In this document: piece after piece, positions 1 to 9,100 of the stretch
Layout: each line of letters starts with the position of its first letter
Position numbering within the stretch: position 1 is the first letter of the stretch
Virus record (IMG/VR): IMGVR_UViG_3300009155_000250
Span: 1 to 24,554 of that record
Strand: one strand, 5' to 3'
DNA: 24,554 nt
From: a virus
Translations under genes and position numbers: made by a program
The notes under the pieces: generated by a model
Told to the model about the DNA's origin: nothing
What the model saw: only the letters and a program-made list of their open reading frames with translations
The model's database searches: none

Positions 1-2
1 AA

Positions 3-62
3 TCAGGGGTGCAAATATTTTTACCACAATTGACCACTATTAAAACATCATTGGGATTATAA
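3..62 (+). CDS. Probable C-terminal end of an upstream gene (partial)
   Basis: This frame is open from the window edge and encodes 19 residues ending in LTTIKTSLGL before a TAA at 60-62. The other two forward frames stop earlier, at 31-33 and 41-43. The frame ends one base before the ATG of the next gene, which matches the very tight gene spacing elsewhere in the window. Too little is visible to name a product. By analogy with T4-like gene order it should be another tail or baseplate protein, but that is inference only. Confidence 0.45.
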   Translation, partial: SGVQIFLPQLTTIKTSLGL

Positions 63-63
63 A

Positions 64-3000
64 ATGGCAATTAATTATGATGAATTAGGTAATGTAATAA
101 ATTCTGATGGCATATCTGGAGAAAATAATTATAATTCATCAGATATTGAACGTAAAACTAAAAAATCAGATACAAATTTGCCTGAAAATTATTATTCTAC
201 GCAACAAGCAGGCACTAATATTCTCAATAGTTATAGATCAGTAAATTATAATTTTACATTGGCTGCTATATCTGCATATCAGGCCAGCCGGCCAGAAACT
301 TATGATTTAAAAAATCCTAAATATATTGTAGCAACTAGCAAGGGTAAAAATAAAAATGACAGAATTAATGCATCGTTATCTGAAAACAATAGATTAGTTA
401 ACAAAAATCAACTTAATAATACCAGACAATTATTTGATGACATTTCATCATTTAATAAAGACACGCCAGGCAGTTTTGATTTATTCATAGATGATGTCAG
501 TATTGATTCAACATTTAGTTTCAAGGATGGCGCAGTTACCTTACCTTTAAAATTTAATTTTGAAGTAATAGAACCGTATAGCCTTAACGGATTTATAGAA
601 GCTTTACAAATTTGTTCTTTGGCTAGCGGTTATAAAGATTACCAGAAAGCAAGTTATGTGTTGATTTTAGATTTTGCAGGGATTCCAGATAGTAGCGATG
701 TGCCATTGCCAGAAAGTGTGCCTAACTCTAGCAAAATGTTTTTTATCCAAATAACTGGGATACAAGTATCAGTGACAGATTCAGGTACAAAATATAAAGT
801 TGAAGCAGTTGCGGTGGGCGATAAAGCTCGAGGCAATGCAGTGTCAAAAACTAAAAGAAAAATAGTTGGTGAAGGTAATACAGTTAAGCAACTGTTATCT
901 AATATAGTAAAAGGTTTGAATGAACAATCCTTATTAGAAGCAAAGTCATCATCAAAAAATCAAACGATGTCTGATAGTTATGAAATTTTATTTCCAGTAT
1001 ATAACGATAACGGCGAAATCATACCAGGAAAAGACAATTCTATTGCAACAGAAGCATTTTGGGATGATTTGGCTTCGGCAAACAGCAATCCTGCTATGAA
1101 CAAAATTGGAGAAACTAACTCTGCTTATCAACCAGTGGGTACTGCTATTAAATCAACTACAAAAAAAGAATCGCAAAGTACACTTTCGTATCAACATACG
1201 GCACAGTTTGATTCTGGAGTTCCAATAACTGATATAATTTCTTCAACTATTCGAGATAGTAATTATGTAAAAAAAGTTATAAAAGCATTCCAAAGCAATG
1301 GTGATCCAAAATCAGTGCTAGATTCAAATGGATTTTTGAATTATTTTATAATTACTCCAAAATTAATGGCCAAAGATGGCCCTGACAATCCTGAAACAAA
1401 TCAACCATATTATACATATACATACCTAGTTGAGCCTTATAAAATTCTTTACAATATGGCAGTCCCGGGTGCAGGAAATCAAGCAATTGATGCTAAAAAA
1501 ATTCAAAAATTTTCTTTGAGAAATTACAAATATTTTTACACAGGATTGAACGTTGACATACTTGATTTTAAAATAAATTTAAACCATTTATTTTTTGAGG
1601 AAGTTCCTAAAGATTTAGGAAATAGCGAGTCAGATCCCAGTGCAGATAGTGCCAAATCAGGAAATAGTACTAATACTAGATTTGGAAATTCTGGTAAAGA
1701 TACTGGGTCTAAAGCTGCCCAATATTCTACAAACAATGCCAGTACTGAAAATCCTAGTGGTATGCCTAACAGTACTGCGCCTGATGGGGTGGGGTGGCAA
1801 CAGTCAGTAAAAATAATGCATGAGAAACTTGCAAATTCTGTGGGCCTTATAACGGGAGAGTTATCAATATTAGGAGACCCGTACTACCTAACAGCCACTG
1901 GGTCAGGTAATAGTTTAAATAAAAATAGTCAGTTTGGTAAACTGGCTAATGGTCAAGAAGCAGCGGCAAGAGCAGGGATGGTTTTGATATCGTTAGCATT
2001 TAATAATCCAGATGATATAGGTGAATCTGGATTTGTAAAATTTAATAATAATCCTTTGCCAATAAGTGGGTTATATCAGATTACCATAGTAAAGAGCCAT
2101 TTTAAAGATGGTATTTTTAAACAAAATTTATCAATACTTAGAGTTCCTGGACAAACGTTAGATCAAAAACCAGATGATCCAAGTTTGATTTTTGATGCTT
2201 ATCCTAATCCTGAAGATCAAATAGAAACAAGTAGAGGTCCGAATCCGCCTTCCTATGCAATAACCACAAATGATGGGACCATAGGTGTTAGATCTAACTC
2301 ATTAAATTTACAATCAATCCTTAATAAAACAATTTCAAATAATCCTGGTGGATTGGGCGGTAATAATAATTCAGTCTTTGGTGCAGTTAATCCTGCAGGA
2401 AATATACCTAACTCAATTTATGGGATAATACCCAATGGACCTAATCAATTAGCTAGTGGTATACGTGCATCAGTTTCTGGTTTAGTTGCTACACAGGCTA
2501 AGGGACTGGGCCAGGCAGCTTTAGCGAAAGGTTCATCACTAGCACTTAATGCTGTTTTCCCAGGATCTGGACTTGTGCTTAATGCATTGACGGGTAATTT
2601 ACTTGGCAATCAATATAATTTAAAGAATGTGTTAGGAAGTAATTCTCTAAATGCTGCGGCATCAAATGTTTCTAATTTGATAGGTGATGTTGGTAATAAA
2701 GTTAGTGGACTTTTTGGAGCATCTAAATTATTTGGAATAAAAACGTCGTTAGGAAATCTTTCAGGGAAATTAGATACCAAAACATTGTCATCGCTCAATG
2801 GATTATATAATGTAATACCGCCAAACGTTAACATAAAAACAGCATCCAATCAAGGTATTCGAACCGATAGTCTTACTCAAGATGGCTTATCTAAATTACC
2901 GCCAATACCAGAACAATCAGTAGGCATTAGAACTCCTGGATTTATTGAAAATAATGCTAATAGCAATTATAATGTACTTGGAAACTTTAATAATCCGTAT

Positions 3001-3204
3001 CAAATTGACACAGTGGCTCAAGTTGGAAAAATACAATCTGCGTTTGATCTGTATAGTGGTATATCTGAAAAACCTTTGTCTGTAGAAGCTAATTACAGTA
3101 TTGTTAATCAGAATTTATCAAAGTCGGTAATCGCACAATACGGCAGTCGATCAAAAAATGAAGTCAGCCCGCTGATCAATGCGTTAAATAACAACATCGC
3201 GTAA
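64..3204 (+). CDS. Putative baseplate hub / tail structural protein (gp27 position)
   Basis: A 1046-residue protein directly upstream of the gp5-like spike gene, where a hub partner analogous to T4 gp27 would be expected. Residues about 134-255 form a beta-rich domain with the motif FNFEVIEPYS (about 165-174), a pattern I associate with T4-like virion proteins. Residues about 600-705 look like a second conserved domain ending in SGLYQITIVKSHF and LSILRVPGQ, like the closing strands of phage hub proteins. The centre (about 520-580) is Ser/Asn/Gly-rich and linker-like. Residues about 755-890 are Gly/Ala/Asn-rich with hydrophobic stretches. The C-terminal 150 residues are again Asn/Ser-rich. T4 gp27 has about 390 residues, so this is much longer. 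A GGGA at 53-56 lies seven bases before the ATG. The gp27 assignment rests on position and style, not on a clear motif; another baseplate protein is possible. Confidence 0.6.
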   Translation: MAINYDELGNVINSDGISGENNYNSSDIERKTKKSDTNLPENYYSTQQAGTNILNSYRSVNYNFTLAAISAYQASRPETYDLKNPKYIVATSKGKNKNDRINASLSENNRLVNKNQLNNTRQLFDDISSFNKDTPGSFDLFIDDVSIDSTFSFKDGAVTLPLKFNFEVIEPYSLNGFIEALQICSLASGYKDYQKASYVLILDFAGIPDSSDVPLPESVPNSSKMFFIQITGIQVSVTDSGTKYKVEAVAVGDKARGNAVSKTKRKIVGEGNTVKQLLSNIVKGLNEQSLLEAKSSSKNQTMSDSYEILFPVYNDNGEIIPGKDNSIATEAFWDDLASANSNPAMNKIGETNSAYQPVGTAIKSTTKKESQSTLSYQHTAQFDSGVPITDIISSTIRDSNYVKKVIKAFQSNGDPKSVLDSNGFLNYFIITPKLMAKDGPDNPETNQPYYTYTYLVEPYKILYNMAVPGAGNQAIDAKKIQKFSLRNYKYFYTGLNVDILDFKINLNHLFFEEVPKDLGNSESDPSADSAKSGNSTNTRFGNSGKDTGSKAAQYSTNNASTENPSGMPNSTAPDGVGWQQSVKIMHEKLANSVGLITGELSILGDPYYLTATGSGNSLNKNSQFGKLANGQEAAARAGMVLISLAFNNPDDIGESGFVKFNNNPLPISGLYQITIVKSHFKDGIFKQNLSILRVPGQTLDQKPDDPSLIFDAYPNPEDQIETSRGPNPPSYAITTNDGTIGVRSNSLNLQSILNKTISNNPGGLGGNNNSVFGAVNPAGNIPNSIYGIIPNGPNQLASGIRASVSGLVATQAKGLGQAALAKGSSLALNAVFPGSGLVLNALTGNLLGNQYNLKNVLGSNSLNAAASNVSNLIGDVGNKVSGLFGASKLFGIKTSLGNLSGKLDTKTLSSLNGLYNVIPPNVNIKTASNQGIRTDSLTQDGLSKLPPIPEQSVGIRTPGFIENNANSNYNVLGNFNNPYQIDTVAQVGKIQSAFDLYSGISEKPLSVEANYSIVNQNLSKSVIAQYGSRSKNEVSPLINALNNNIA
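2440..2730 (+). other. Gly/Ala-rich hydrophobic segment in the putative hub protein
   Basis: Residues about 793-889 of the hub-like protein contain alternating small and hydrophobic stretches such as GQAALAKGSSLALNAVFPG and LVLNALTGNLLG, flanked by Asn-rich, charge-poor sequence. The composition differs from the beta-rich, Lys/Asp-containing domains before it. It could be a flexible or membrane-active segment. No definite transmembrane helix can be called by eye. Confidence 0.4.
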
Positions 3205-3206
3205 TT

Positions 3207-3210
3207 AGGA
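3207..3210 (+). promoter_or_regulatory. Shine-Dalgarno sequence of the spike gene
   Basis: AGGA lies seven bases upstream of the ATG at 3218, in the 13-base gap after the hub gene. This is a standard spacing and supports the chosen start. Confidence 0.6.
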
Positions 3211-3217
3211 TTTATAC

Positions 3218-5623
3218 ATGCCATTTGATCAAAGAGCATTACGTACTAAACCACAAGGTTCTGGACCGTATATTGCAGAAATAGTAAACCATTTAGACCC
3301 ATTAAGAATGGGTAGATTAGAAGTATCAATCGTAGATGGATTATCAAATTCGTTAACTAATCCAAATGAAACTTATATTGCTAATTACCTTAGTCCTTTT
3401 CAGGGTGCAACATCTGTTAGATTTGAAGGAACGAATCCAGCAAATTTTAATGATGTACAAAAAAGTTACGGGTTTTGGATGGTACCGCCTGATGTAGGGT
3501 GTAGAGTATTAGTTATATTTGTTAATAAAGATCCTAATCAATGTTTTTGGATAGGATGTGTGCAGGACACTTATCAAAATCATATGATACCAGGTATTGC
3601 GGCTAGTCCTGAGTCATATATAACTTCTTCACAGTTAAAAAAATATGGACAAGCCTCTTATCTCCCAGTGGCTGAATATAATAAATCAACTGAAAAAAAT
3701 AAAAATCCCAATGTTGACAAAAAACTAAAACCAATTCATCCATTTGCGGATAGATTATTAACTCAAGGGCTTTTATTAGATCGAATTCGTGGAGTAACAT
3801 CTAGTAGTGCTAGACGAGAAACTCCAAGTGCAGTATTTGGAATTAGTACACCTGGACCTTTAGATCCTACTGGTCCTAAAAAACCAATTAGTCGACAAAA
3901 GAAAGATTTCATTGCACCAGTGAGTAGATTAGGCGGTAGTACGTTTGTAATGGATGACGGGGATGTAAATGGTCAAAATGAATTGGTTAGAATAAGAACA
4001 AGAACTGGGCATCAAATACTGTTACATAATTCAGCTGATTTAATTTATATAGCCAATTCTACTGGCACTGCATGGATAGAATTAACTAGCATGGGTAAGG
4101 TTGATATCTATGCTGCTGATTCAGTAAGTATACATACTCGGGGAGATTTTAATCTACGAGCTGATCGAGATTTTAATTTAGAGGCTGGCCGAAAATTTAA
4201 CATAGCAGCAGGATCAGGAGATGTTAACATTAATTCTGGAAAAAACTTTAATTTATTAGCCGACGGAATTAAAATAAGATCTTTTACAGATGTCAGTGTG
4301 ACATCAGACACCGAAACTAAAATTGCGGTTGGTGAAAATTTTGGTCTAGCAGTTACAGGTGATACCAATGTCTTAGTTAAAGGAACAGCTAATGTTAGTT
4401 CACTAGATCAGTTAAATATTATTTCTGAAAATCGAGTAGCAATAAAATCAAATACTGATTTGGCATTAAGTTCTGGCGAATCTATAACAATTTCGGCCAA
4501 TATCATTGACATGAATGGAGTTCCTTCAACTAGTCCATCAACTGCTGTGCCATTTACAGTTGATACACCACCGCCCTTAAATTTTTTCTCTGTGCCACAA
4601 AATGCGCCTGGAGTATGGGATAATAATTTTTATGCAGCGCCTAATCTTACATCTATAATGTCAAGGATTCCCAGTCACGAACCTTGGGCACAGCACGAAA
4701 GTGCCAATCCTGAACAATTTAATTTAGCAAATACTGATGCAAGTATCGCTACTACTATACCAGGAAATAATGGAAGTCCTAAAACAGTATTCAGTGGTAC
4801 ACCAAAATATGTAACTGCAGGTACTGGATCTTCTCCAACTTTTGCTGGCCAAAGTGCTAATACTACACCTTCAAGTAGTTTTTTACCAGAGGTCACTGAT
4901 AGCGATAAGAATAAGGCAGCACAACAATCAAGGAACGGCCTTAAAGGACAAGAAGCTCTTAAGAAAGCGGCATCACAATTGGGTATGATTGAAGTTAATG
5001 CTGTTGCTAGTTTGTTGGGAATTACTGGTGGTGAAAGTTTATGGAAGATTGAAACTGAAAACTTTAATTATAAAGCAGATAGATTAATTGAAGTATTTCC
5101 ATCAATATTTAAAAATAATCCTACTTTGGCCCAACAGTATGCTGGGAACCCAAATAATTCATTACCAGAACTTTTATATGGGTATCAAAGCCCCATTGGA
5201 AAACGACTTGGTAATACACAGCCGGGTGATGGTGCCAAATATGTTGGAAGAGGATTTATTCAATTAACAGGACGTAGCAATTATGCTAGATACAGTCAAC
5301 TTATGTATGCCAACGGATTTGTTCCTAAACCTACAACATTGTTAGATGAACCAGATGCTTTGAATACTCTGATCCTTGCTGCTCAAGTCAGCGTGATATA
5401 CTTGTTAGATAGGGTCAAAATCTCTCAAGCAGATGATGGGTACTTTTCATCGGCACTTAAAGCAGTGGGGAATAATACGCCTGATATATTGGCCAAGAAA
5501 ACTAGCTTCTATGAATACTTTTTAGAACAATTAACACCACAGCAAAATGTTTTAAGATCAGGAAGTGGCGAAATAGTCAAGGATTCCCAGGGTAACCCAA
5601 TTAGAACAGGTAGAATAGATTGA
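3218..5623 (+). CDS. gp5/VgrG-like baseplate spike with C-terminal GH19-type lysozyme
   Basis: An 801-residue central spike of the tail tip, expected to be a trimer that pierces the envelope and cuts peptidoglycan. Residues about 16-127 are an OB-fold-like gp5/VgrG N-terminal domain (GPYIAEIVNHLDPLRMGRLE through FWIGCVQDTY). Residues about 292-436 are short repeated strands such as DFNLRADRDFNLEAGRKFNI, typical of the intertwined beta-helix of gp5 and VgrG. A Pro/Ser/Thr/Asn-rich linker (about 437-573) leads to a GH19 chitinase/endolysin-like domain (about 575-780) with GGES, ENFNYKADRL and GRGFIQLTGRSNY (677-689). E606 and E614 are candidate catalytic glutamates by comparison with phage GH19 lysozymes. 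T4 gp5 has about 575 residues and carries its GH24 lysozyme between the OB fold and the helix, so both the enzyme family and its position differ here. It lies between the hub-like gene and gp25. Confidence 0.88.
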   Translation: MPFDQRALRTKPQGSGPYIAEIVNHLDPLRMGRLEVSIVDGLSNSLTNPNETYIANYLSPFQGATSVRFEGTNPANFNDVQKSYGFWMVPPDVGCRVLVIFVNKDPNQCFWIGCVQDTYQNHMIPGIAASPESYITSSQLKKYGQASYLPVAEYNKSTEKNKNPNVDKKLKPIHPFADRLLTQGLLLDRIRGVTSSSARRETPSAVFGISTPGPLDPTGPKKPISRQKKDFIAPVSRLGGSTFVMDDGDVNGQNELVRIRTRTGHQILLHNSADLIYIANSTGTAWIELTSMGKVDIYAADSVSIHTRGDFNLRADRDFNLEAGRKFNIAAGSGDVNINSGKNFNLLADGIKIRSFTDVSVTSDTETKIAVGENFGLAVTGDTNVLVKGTANVSSLDQLNIISENRVAIKSNTDLALSSGESITISANIIDMNGVPSTSPSTAVPFTVDTPPPLNFFSVPQNAPGVWDNNFYAAPNLTSIMSRIPSHEPWAQHESANPEQFNLANTDASIATTIPGNNGSPKTVFSGTPKYVTAGTGSSPTFAGQSANTTPSSSFLPEVTDSDKNKAAQQSRNGLKGQEALKKAASQLGMIEVNAVASLLGITGGESLWKIETENFNYKADRLIEVFPSIFKNNPTLAQQYAGNPNNSLPELLYGYQSPIGKRLGNTQPGDGAKYVGRGFIQLTGRSNYARYSQLMYANGFVPKPTTLLDEPDALNTLILAAQVSVIYLLDRVKISQADDGYFSSALKAVGNNTPDILAKKTSFYEYFLEQLTPQQNVLRSGSGEIVKDSQGNPIRTGRID
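4091..4525 (+). other. Beta-helix needle region of the spike
   Basis: Residues about 292-436 show tandem strands of about 7-9 residues with alternating hydrophobic and polar positions (VDIYAADSVSIHTRG, FNLEAGRKFNIAAG, VNINSGKNFNLLADG). This is the visible signature of the trimeric beta-helix in gp5 and VgrG proteins. No Zn- or Fe-binding PAAR-type tip motif was seen after it. Confidence 0.75.
4940..5557 (+). other. GH19-type lysozyme/chitinase-like domain of the spike
   Basis: Residues about 575-780 carry GITGGES (E606), ENFNYKADRL (E614), LLYGYQSPIGKRLGN, GAKYVGRGFIQLTGR and a helical C-terminal half (LILAAQVSVIYLLDR). The layout matches phage GH19 endolysins, where the two glutamates are about nine residues apart. 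Here the spacing is eight, suggesting a one-residue deletion, or that a nearby residue such as E612 takes part. The histidine common before the first Glu is replaced by Gly. Confidence 0.75.
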
Positions 5624-5629
5624 TAAATA
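5622..5629 (+). promoter_or_regulatory. Weak late-promoter-like box GATAAATA before gp25
   Basis: GATAAATA overlaps the stop codon of the spike gene and differs by one base from the T4 late core TATAAATA. A start site six bases downstream would leave almost no leader before the ATG at 5637. One-mismatch matches are common in such AT-rich DNA, so this is weak. Confidence 0.2.
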
Positions 5630-5636
5630 TAACACC

Positions 5637-6074
5637 ATGCCTTACAAAACATTAGAAATCACCAATTCGGCAGTAGTTTATCAACAGGCTCCTAAAACTA
5701 GTCAATTTTACAAGGGCTTTTCCAGCACAGACGTGGCCAATGTCAATAACAAATTATATGACATAGACATAATTAGACAAGATTTGATTAATCAATTTAA
5801 AACCAGTAAAGGTGAGAGATTGATGAACCCAACATTTGGTACAATTATATGGGATGTATTAATGGAGCCAATGACTGATGAAATTTATGATTTGTTATCT
5901 CAGGATATAACTTCAATATGTAATAGTGACCCTAGGGTAGTTCCTACCCAAATAAATTTAAATGAATTTGAGGGAGGTTATTTGGTAGAGATATCATTAC
6001 AACTAGTTGGAACTAATCAAACTACATTTTTAAAGTTATCTTTTAATCAAGAAACTGGGTTGAATATACAATAA
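5637..6074 (+). CDS. 25: Baseplate wedge protein gp25 (GPW/gp25 family)
   Basis: A 145-residue protein close in length to T4 gp25 (132). It belongs to the gp25 family, whose members sit in the inner baseplate wedge and template sheath assembly. Visible hallmarks are a Phe/Ser-rich N terminus (FYKGFSST), DIDIIRQDLINQF at about residues 42-54, the family signature KGERLMNPTFGTIIWDVLME (about 58-77), and CNSDPRV followed by a two-strand C terminus. The gene starts 13 bases after the spike gene. No convincing Shine-Dalgarno sequence is visible before the ATG, so translation may be coupled to the gene upstream. In T4, gene 25 lies with genes 26, 51 and 27. Here it sits between the spike gene and gp6, and I recall it next to gp6 in marine T4-like phages. 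Confidence 0.93.
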   Translation: MPYKTLEITNSAVVYQQAPKTSQFYKGFSSTDVANVNNKLYDIDIIRQDLINQFKTSKGERLMNPTFGTIIWDVLMEPMTDEIYDLLSQDITSICNSDPRVVPTQINLNEFEGGYLVEISLQLVGTNQTTFLKLSFNQETGLNIQ

Positions 6075-6110
6075 TATACCCACTTTACTGCCGCTATAAA
6101 TAAGGTATAT
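6074..6110. repeat. Inverted repeat around the late promoter box
   Basis: ATATACC at 6074-6080 is repeated as its exact reverse complement GGTATAT at 6104-6110, separated by 23 bases that contain the TATAAATA box. Seven perfect base pairs with a long loop is too weak for a terminator. It could be a protein-binding site or chance. Confidence 0.35.
6095..6102 (+). promoter_or_regulatory. T4-type late promoter core TATAAATA
   Basis: An exact copy of the late promoter core recognised by the T4 gp55 sigma factor family, preceded by C as is frequent in such phages. It lies in the longest intergenic gap of the window, 20 bases before the gp6 ATG. By the T4 rule, transcription would start near 6108 and give a leader of about 14 bases. 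I saw no second exact copy in the window on reading it by eye. Confidence 0.65.
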
Positions 6111-6121
6111 AATGAAAAATC

Positions 6122-9100
6122 ATGTCTATACCTTCTACTAACTCAAAACTACTGGTAACTGAAGATTGGAAAAAAATATACCAATCATATCAAAATGCGG
6201 AATTTCAAAGTTACGACTTTGATACTCTTCGCAGGATTTTAATTTCCTACCTTCAAGAAAATTATCCAGAAGATTTCAATGATTTTATTGAAAGTAGCGA
6301 ATACATTGCATTAGTTGAGCTGATTGCATATCTAGGACAAAATCTTAGTTTTAGGGTTGATTTGAATGCCAGAGAAAACTTTCTAGAAACTGCTCAACGT
6401 AGGGATAGTATTTTAAGATTGGCACAACTAGTTAGCTATGTGCCAAAACGTAATACACCTGCTAGCGGACTTTTAAAAATATCAGCGTTATCTACTACTG
6501 AAAATATTTTTGATCAAGCTGGCAATAATTTATCTGGTAGTACTATTGTTTGGAATGATCCTACAAATGCCAATTGGTATGCACAATTTTTAAGTATATT
6601 AAACGGAGCAATGCCAGGAGAAACAGTATTTGGAAAGCCAAACGATAGTGGTATCATTGTTGGGGTACAAACTGATCAATATATCATTAACAGTTCTAAC
6701 ACGGATGTTCCAGTATATTCATTTGGTCAGAATATTAACGGTTCAGCTATGAATTTTGAAATAGTGCCTGCTACATTTTCAGGTAAGAACTTTGTTTATG
6801 AAGATACTCCTACCCCAGGAAATTCTTTTAAAATCATATATCAAAATGATAATCAAGGGTCTGGTAGTGCAGGTACTGGATTTTTTGCATTTTTTAAACA
6901 AGGTACGCTGGGTTTTAGTAATTTCAATGTAACCAACCCTGTGCCAAATGAAATCATAGGAATTAATGTTGAAAATATCAATAATACTGATGTGTGGTTA
7001 TGGCAATTGGACATGAACGGCGGGTATTCATCATTATGGAACCAAGTTCAGTCTACAAATGGTAATAATATTATCTACAACAGTTTAGAAAAATCTTTTA
7101 AAAACATATATAGTGTTACTACTCGCGATAAAGATCAAATTGATTTAAATTTCTCAGATGGTGTATTTGGTAATCTACCCACAGGAAATTTTCAAATTTT
7201 TTATCGTCAAAGTAATGGAGCTTCTTATAGTATAAGTCCAGATCAAATGTCTGGGATTACTGTGACCATACCTTATGTAGATAAATCTGGAGTCAATCAA
7301 ACATTATCGGTTATTTTAAATTTAGAATATACTGTGAATAATAGTTTATCTACAGAAACCAATGACACAATTCGTAGGAATGCACCTCAATCATTCTACA
7401 CTCAGAATAGAATGATAACTGCTGAAGATTATAATATAGTACCCTTAACATACACTACTGATATTTTAAAAATTAAAAGTGTTAATAGAGTAAGTAGTGG
7501 GATTAGTAAATATTTTGAGCTAAGTGATGTTAGCGGAAAGTATAGTAAAATAAATATTTTTTGTGACGATGGTATAATTGCAAAAAATGTTACCAGTGAA
7601 GATTTAAAATTTAGTTTTTATGATCAAAATGATTTGTGGACTTCAATAAAAAATTATTTAATACCTATATTGACTAAATCAGAATTAATGTCTTTTTATT
7701 TAGATGTTTATAGAAAGGTTGCACCAATCAATGTAGATGATACTAAGCAAATTACTTGGGTATCAGTAAACACGGTTACCGGGCAAAGTCGAGGATATTT
7801 TAGAGGACCAATTTATAACAATGAAACAAATAACTATTTTTTGAGACCGTTGTCCACTCATCAAAGTCCTGCAGGGTTTGACAATCCATTATATTATGTA
7901 TCAGCAGGATCTATGATTAAATTTCAAGCACCAAATGATAATCTTGGAAGAACTCAATATTTTTTACCAGATGGTACTTTTACAATAACAGAAGGATTTG
8001 ATACATCCAATTATTTTTGGACTAATGTTCAGCAGGTAATTGGTACGGGTGATAATAATGGAGTTGGTGCATTAGATGATGGCACTGGCCCCGTAATATT
8101 AAGTAATATAATTCCTAACGGATGTATTGTTGTTGAAGTAGTTCCTCCTTTTGTTAATTCTTTAGATCAAGATTTTCAATTCAATATAGTTAATTTATGT
8201 TTGAGTTATCAAAATTTTGGTTTAAGATTTGATACCGTTTATCGAACTTGGCAAATAATTTTTAATGGGAATTTAAATAAAACCAACGATTTATCTGAAA
8301 GTGGATTAGATAATATGTTTATTAATGAAGGCGATAATACTTTCTCTAATAGGGATTCAAGTTGGTTAATATTATTTGATTTAATTGCTCCAAAAACATA
8401 TAAAATCACTACTAAATTAGTACAGTATATTTTTAAAAGTGAAAATCAAACTGGCTTCTATGTTGATAATTCTAATATAAATTATGATTATACTAACAAC
8501 ACGGTAGTAAAAGATAAAATTACAATTTTATCAATTAATCCAAAAGCCAATTCCTTAAAACCGTTAGGTATTGATTATATTTGGCAAATAACTGGTTCAA
8601 AAATTGAAGAGGATGGATACATAGATCCGTCAATAATTTTTCTTGGACTTTATAACGGTATTTCACCTGGGCAATTAAACACAGTCACAATTAATCCGGA
8701 TTCTTTTTCTAATATTGTAGGACTTCCAACTAATACTGCATTAATTAATGGTATAAGTTATACAGGTAGACGTGGAATAAAATTTCATTATGAACATAAT
8801 CCTTCTGAAAATGCAAGAGTTGACCCTGCTAAAAGTAATATAATTGACATCTATATGTTAACATCTAGTTACAATAATCAATTTAGAAATTGGATTTTAA
8901 CAGGAGTTGGAGCAAAACCAATACCCCCAACTACTCAATCTTTGGAAAATAACTATAGTGCAAGTTTGGAGTTGGTTAAATCAATCAGTGATCAAATAGT
9001 ATTCCAACCTGCTTCTTATAAAATTCTTTTTGGAAATTATGCAGAATCAAAATTACAAGCAACATTTAAAGCAGTTAAAAATAGTACCAGTATAATGAGT

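Noticed and set aside
1536-2849. Minus-strand open frames of 66 and 79 codons within the hub-like gene
   Set aside because: Both lie antisense to the hub-like reading frame, and their composition is what such shadow frames give.
6074-6110. Inverted repeat considered as a transcription terminator after gp25
   Set aside because: The arms are only seven AT-rich pairs with a 23-base loop and no following T run.
8466-8490. One-mismatch late-promoter-like boxes inside genes (for example TATAAATT in the gp6 gene)
   Set aside because: Such matches are expected often in DNA this rich in A and T, and they do not precede any gene start.
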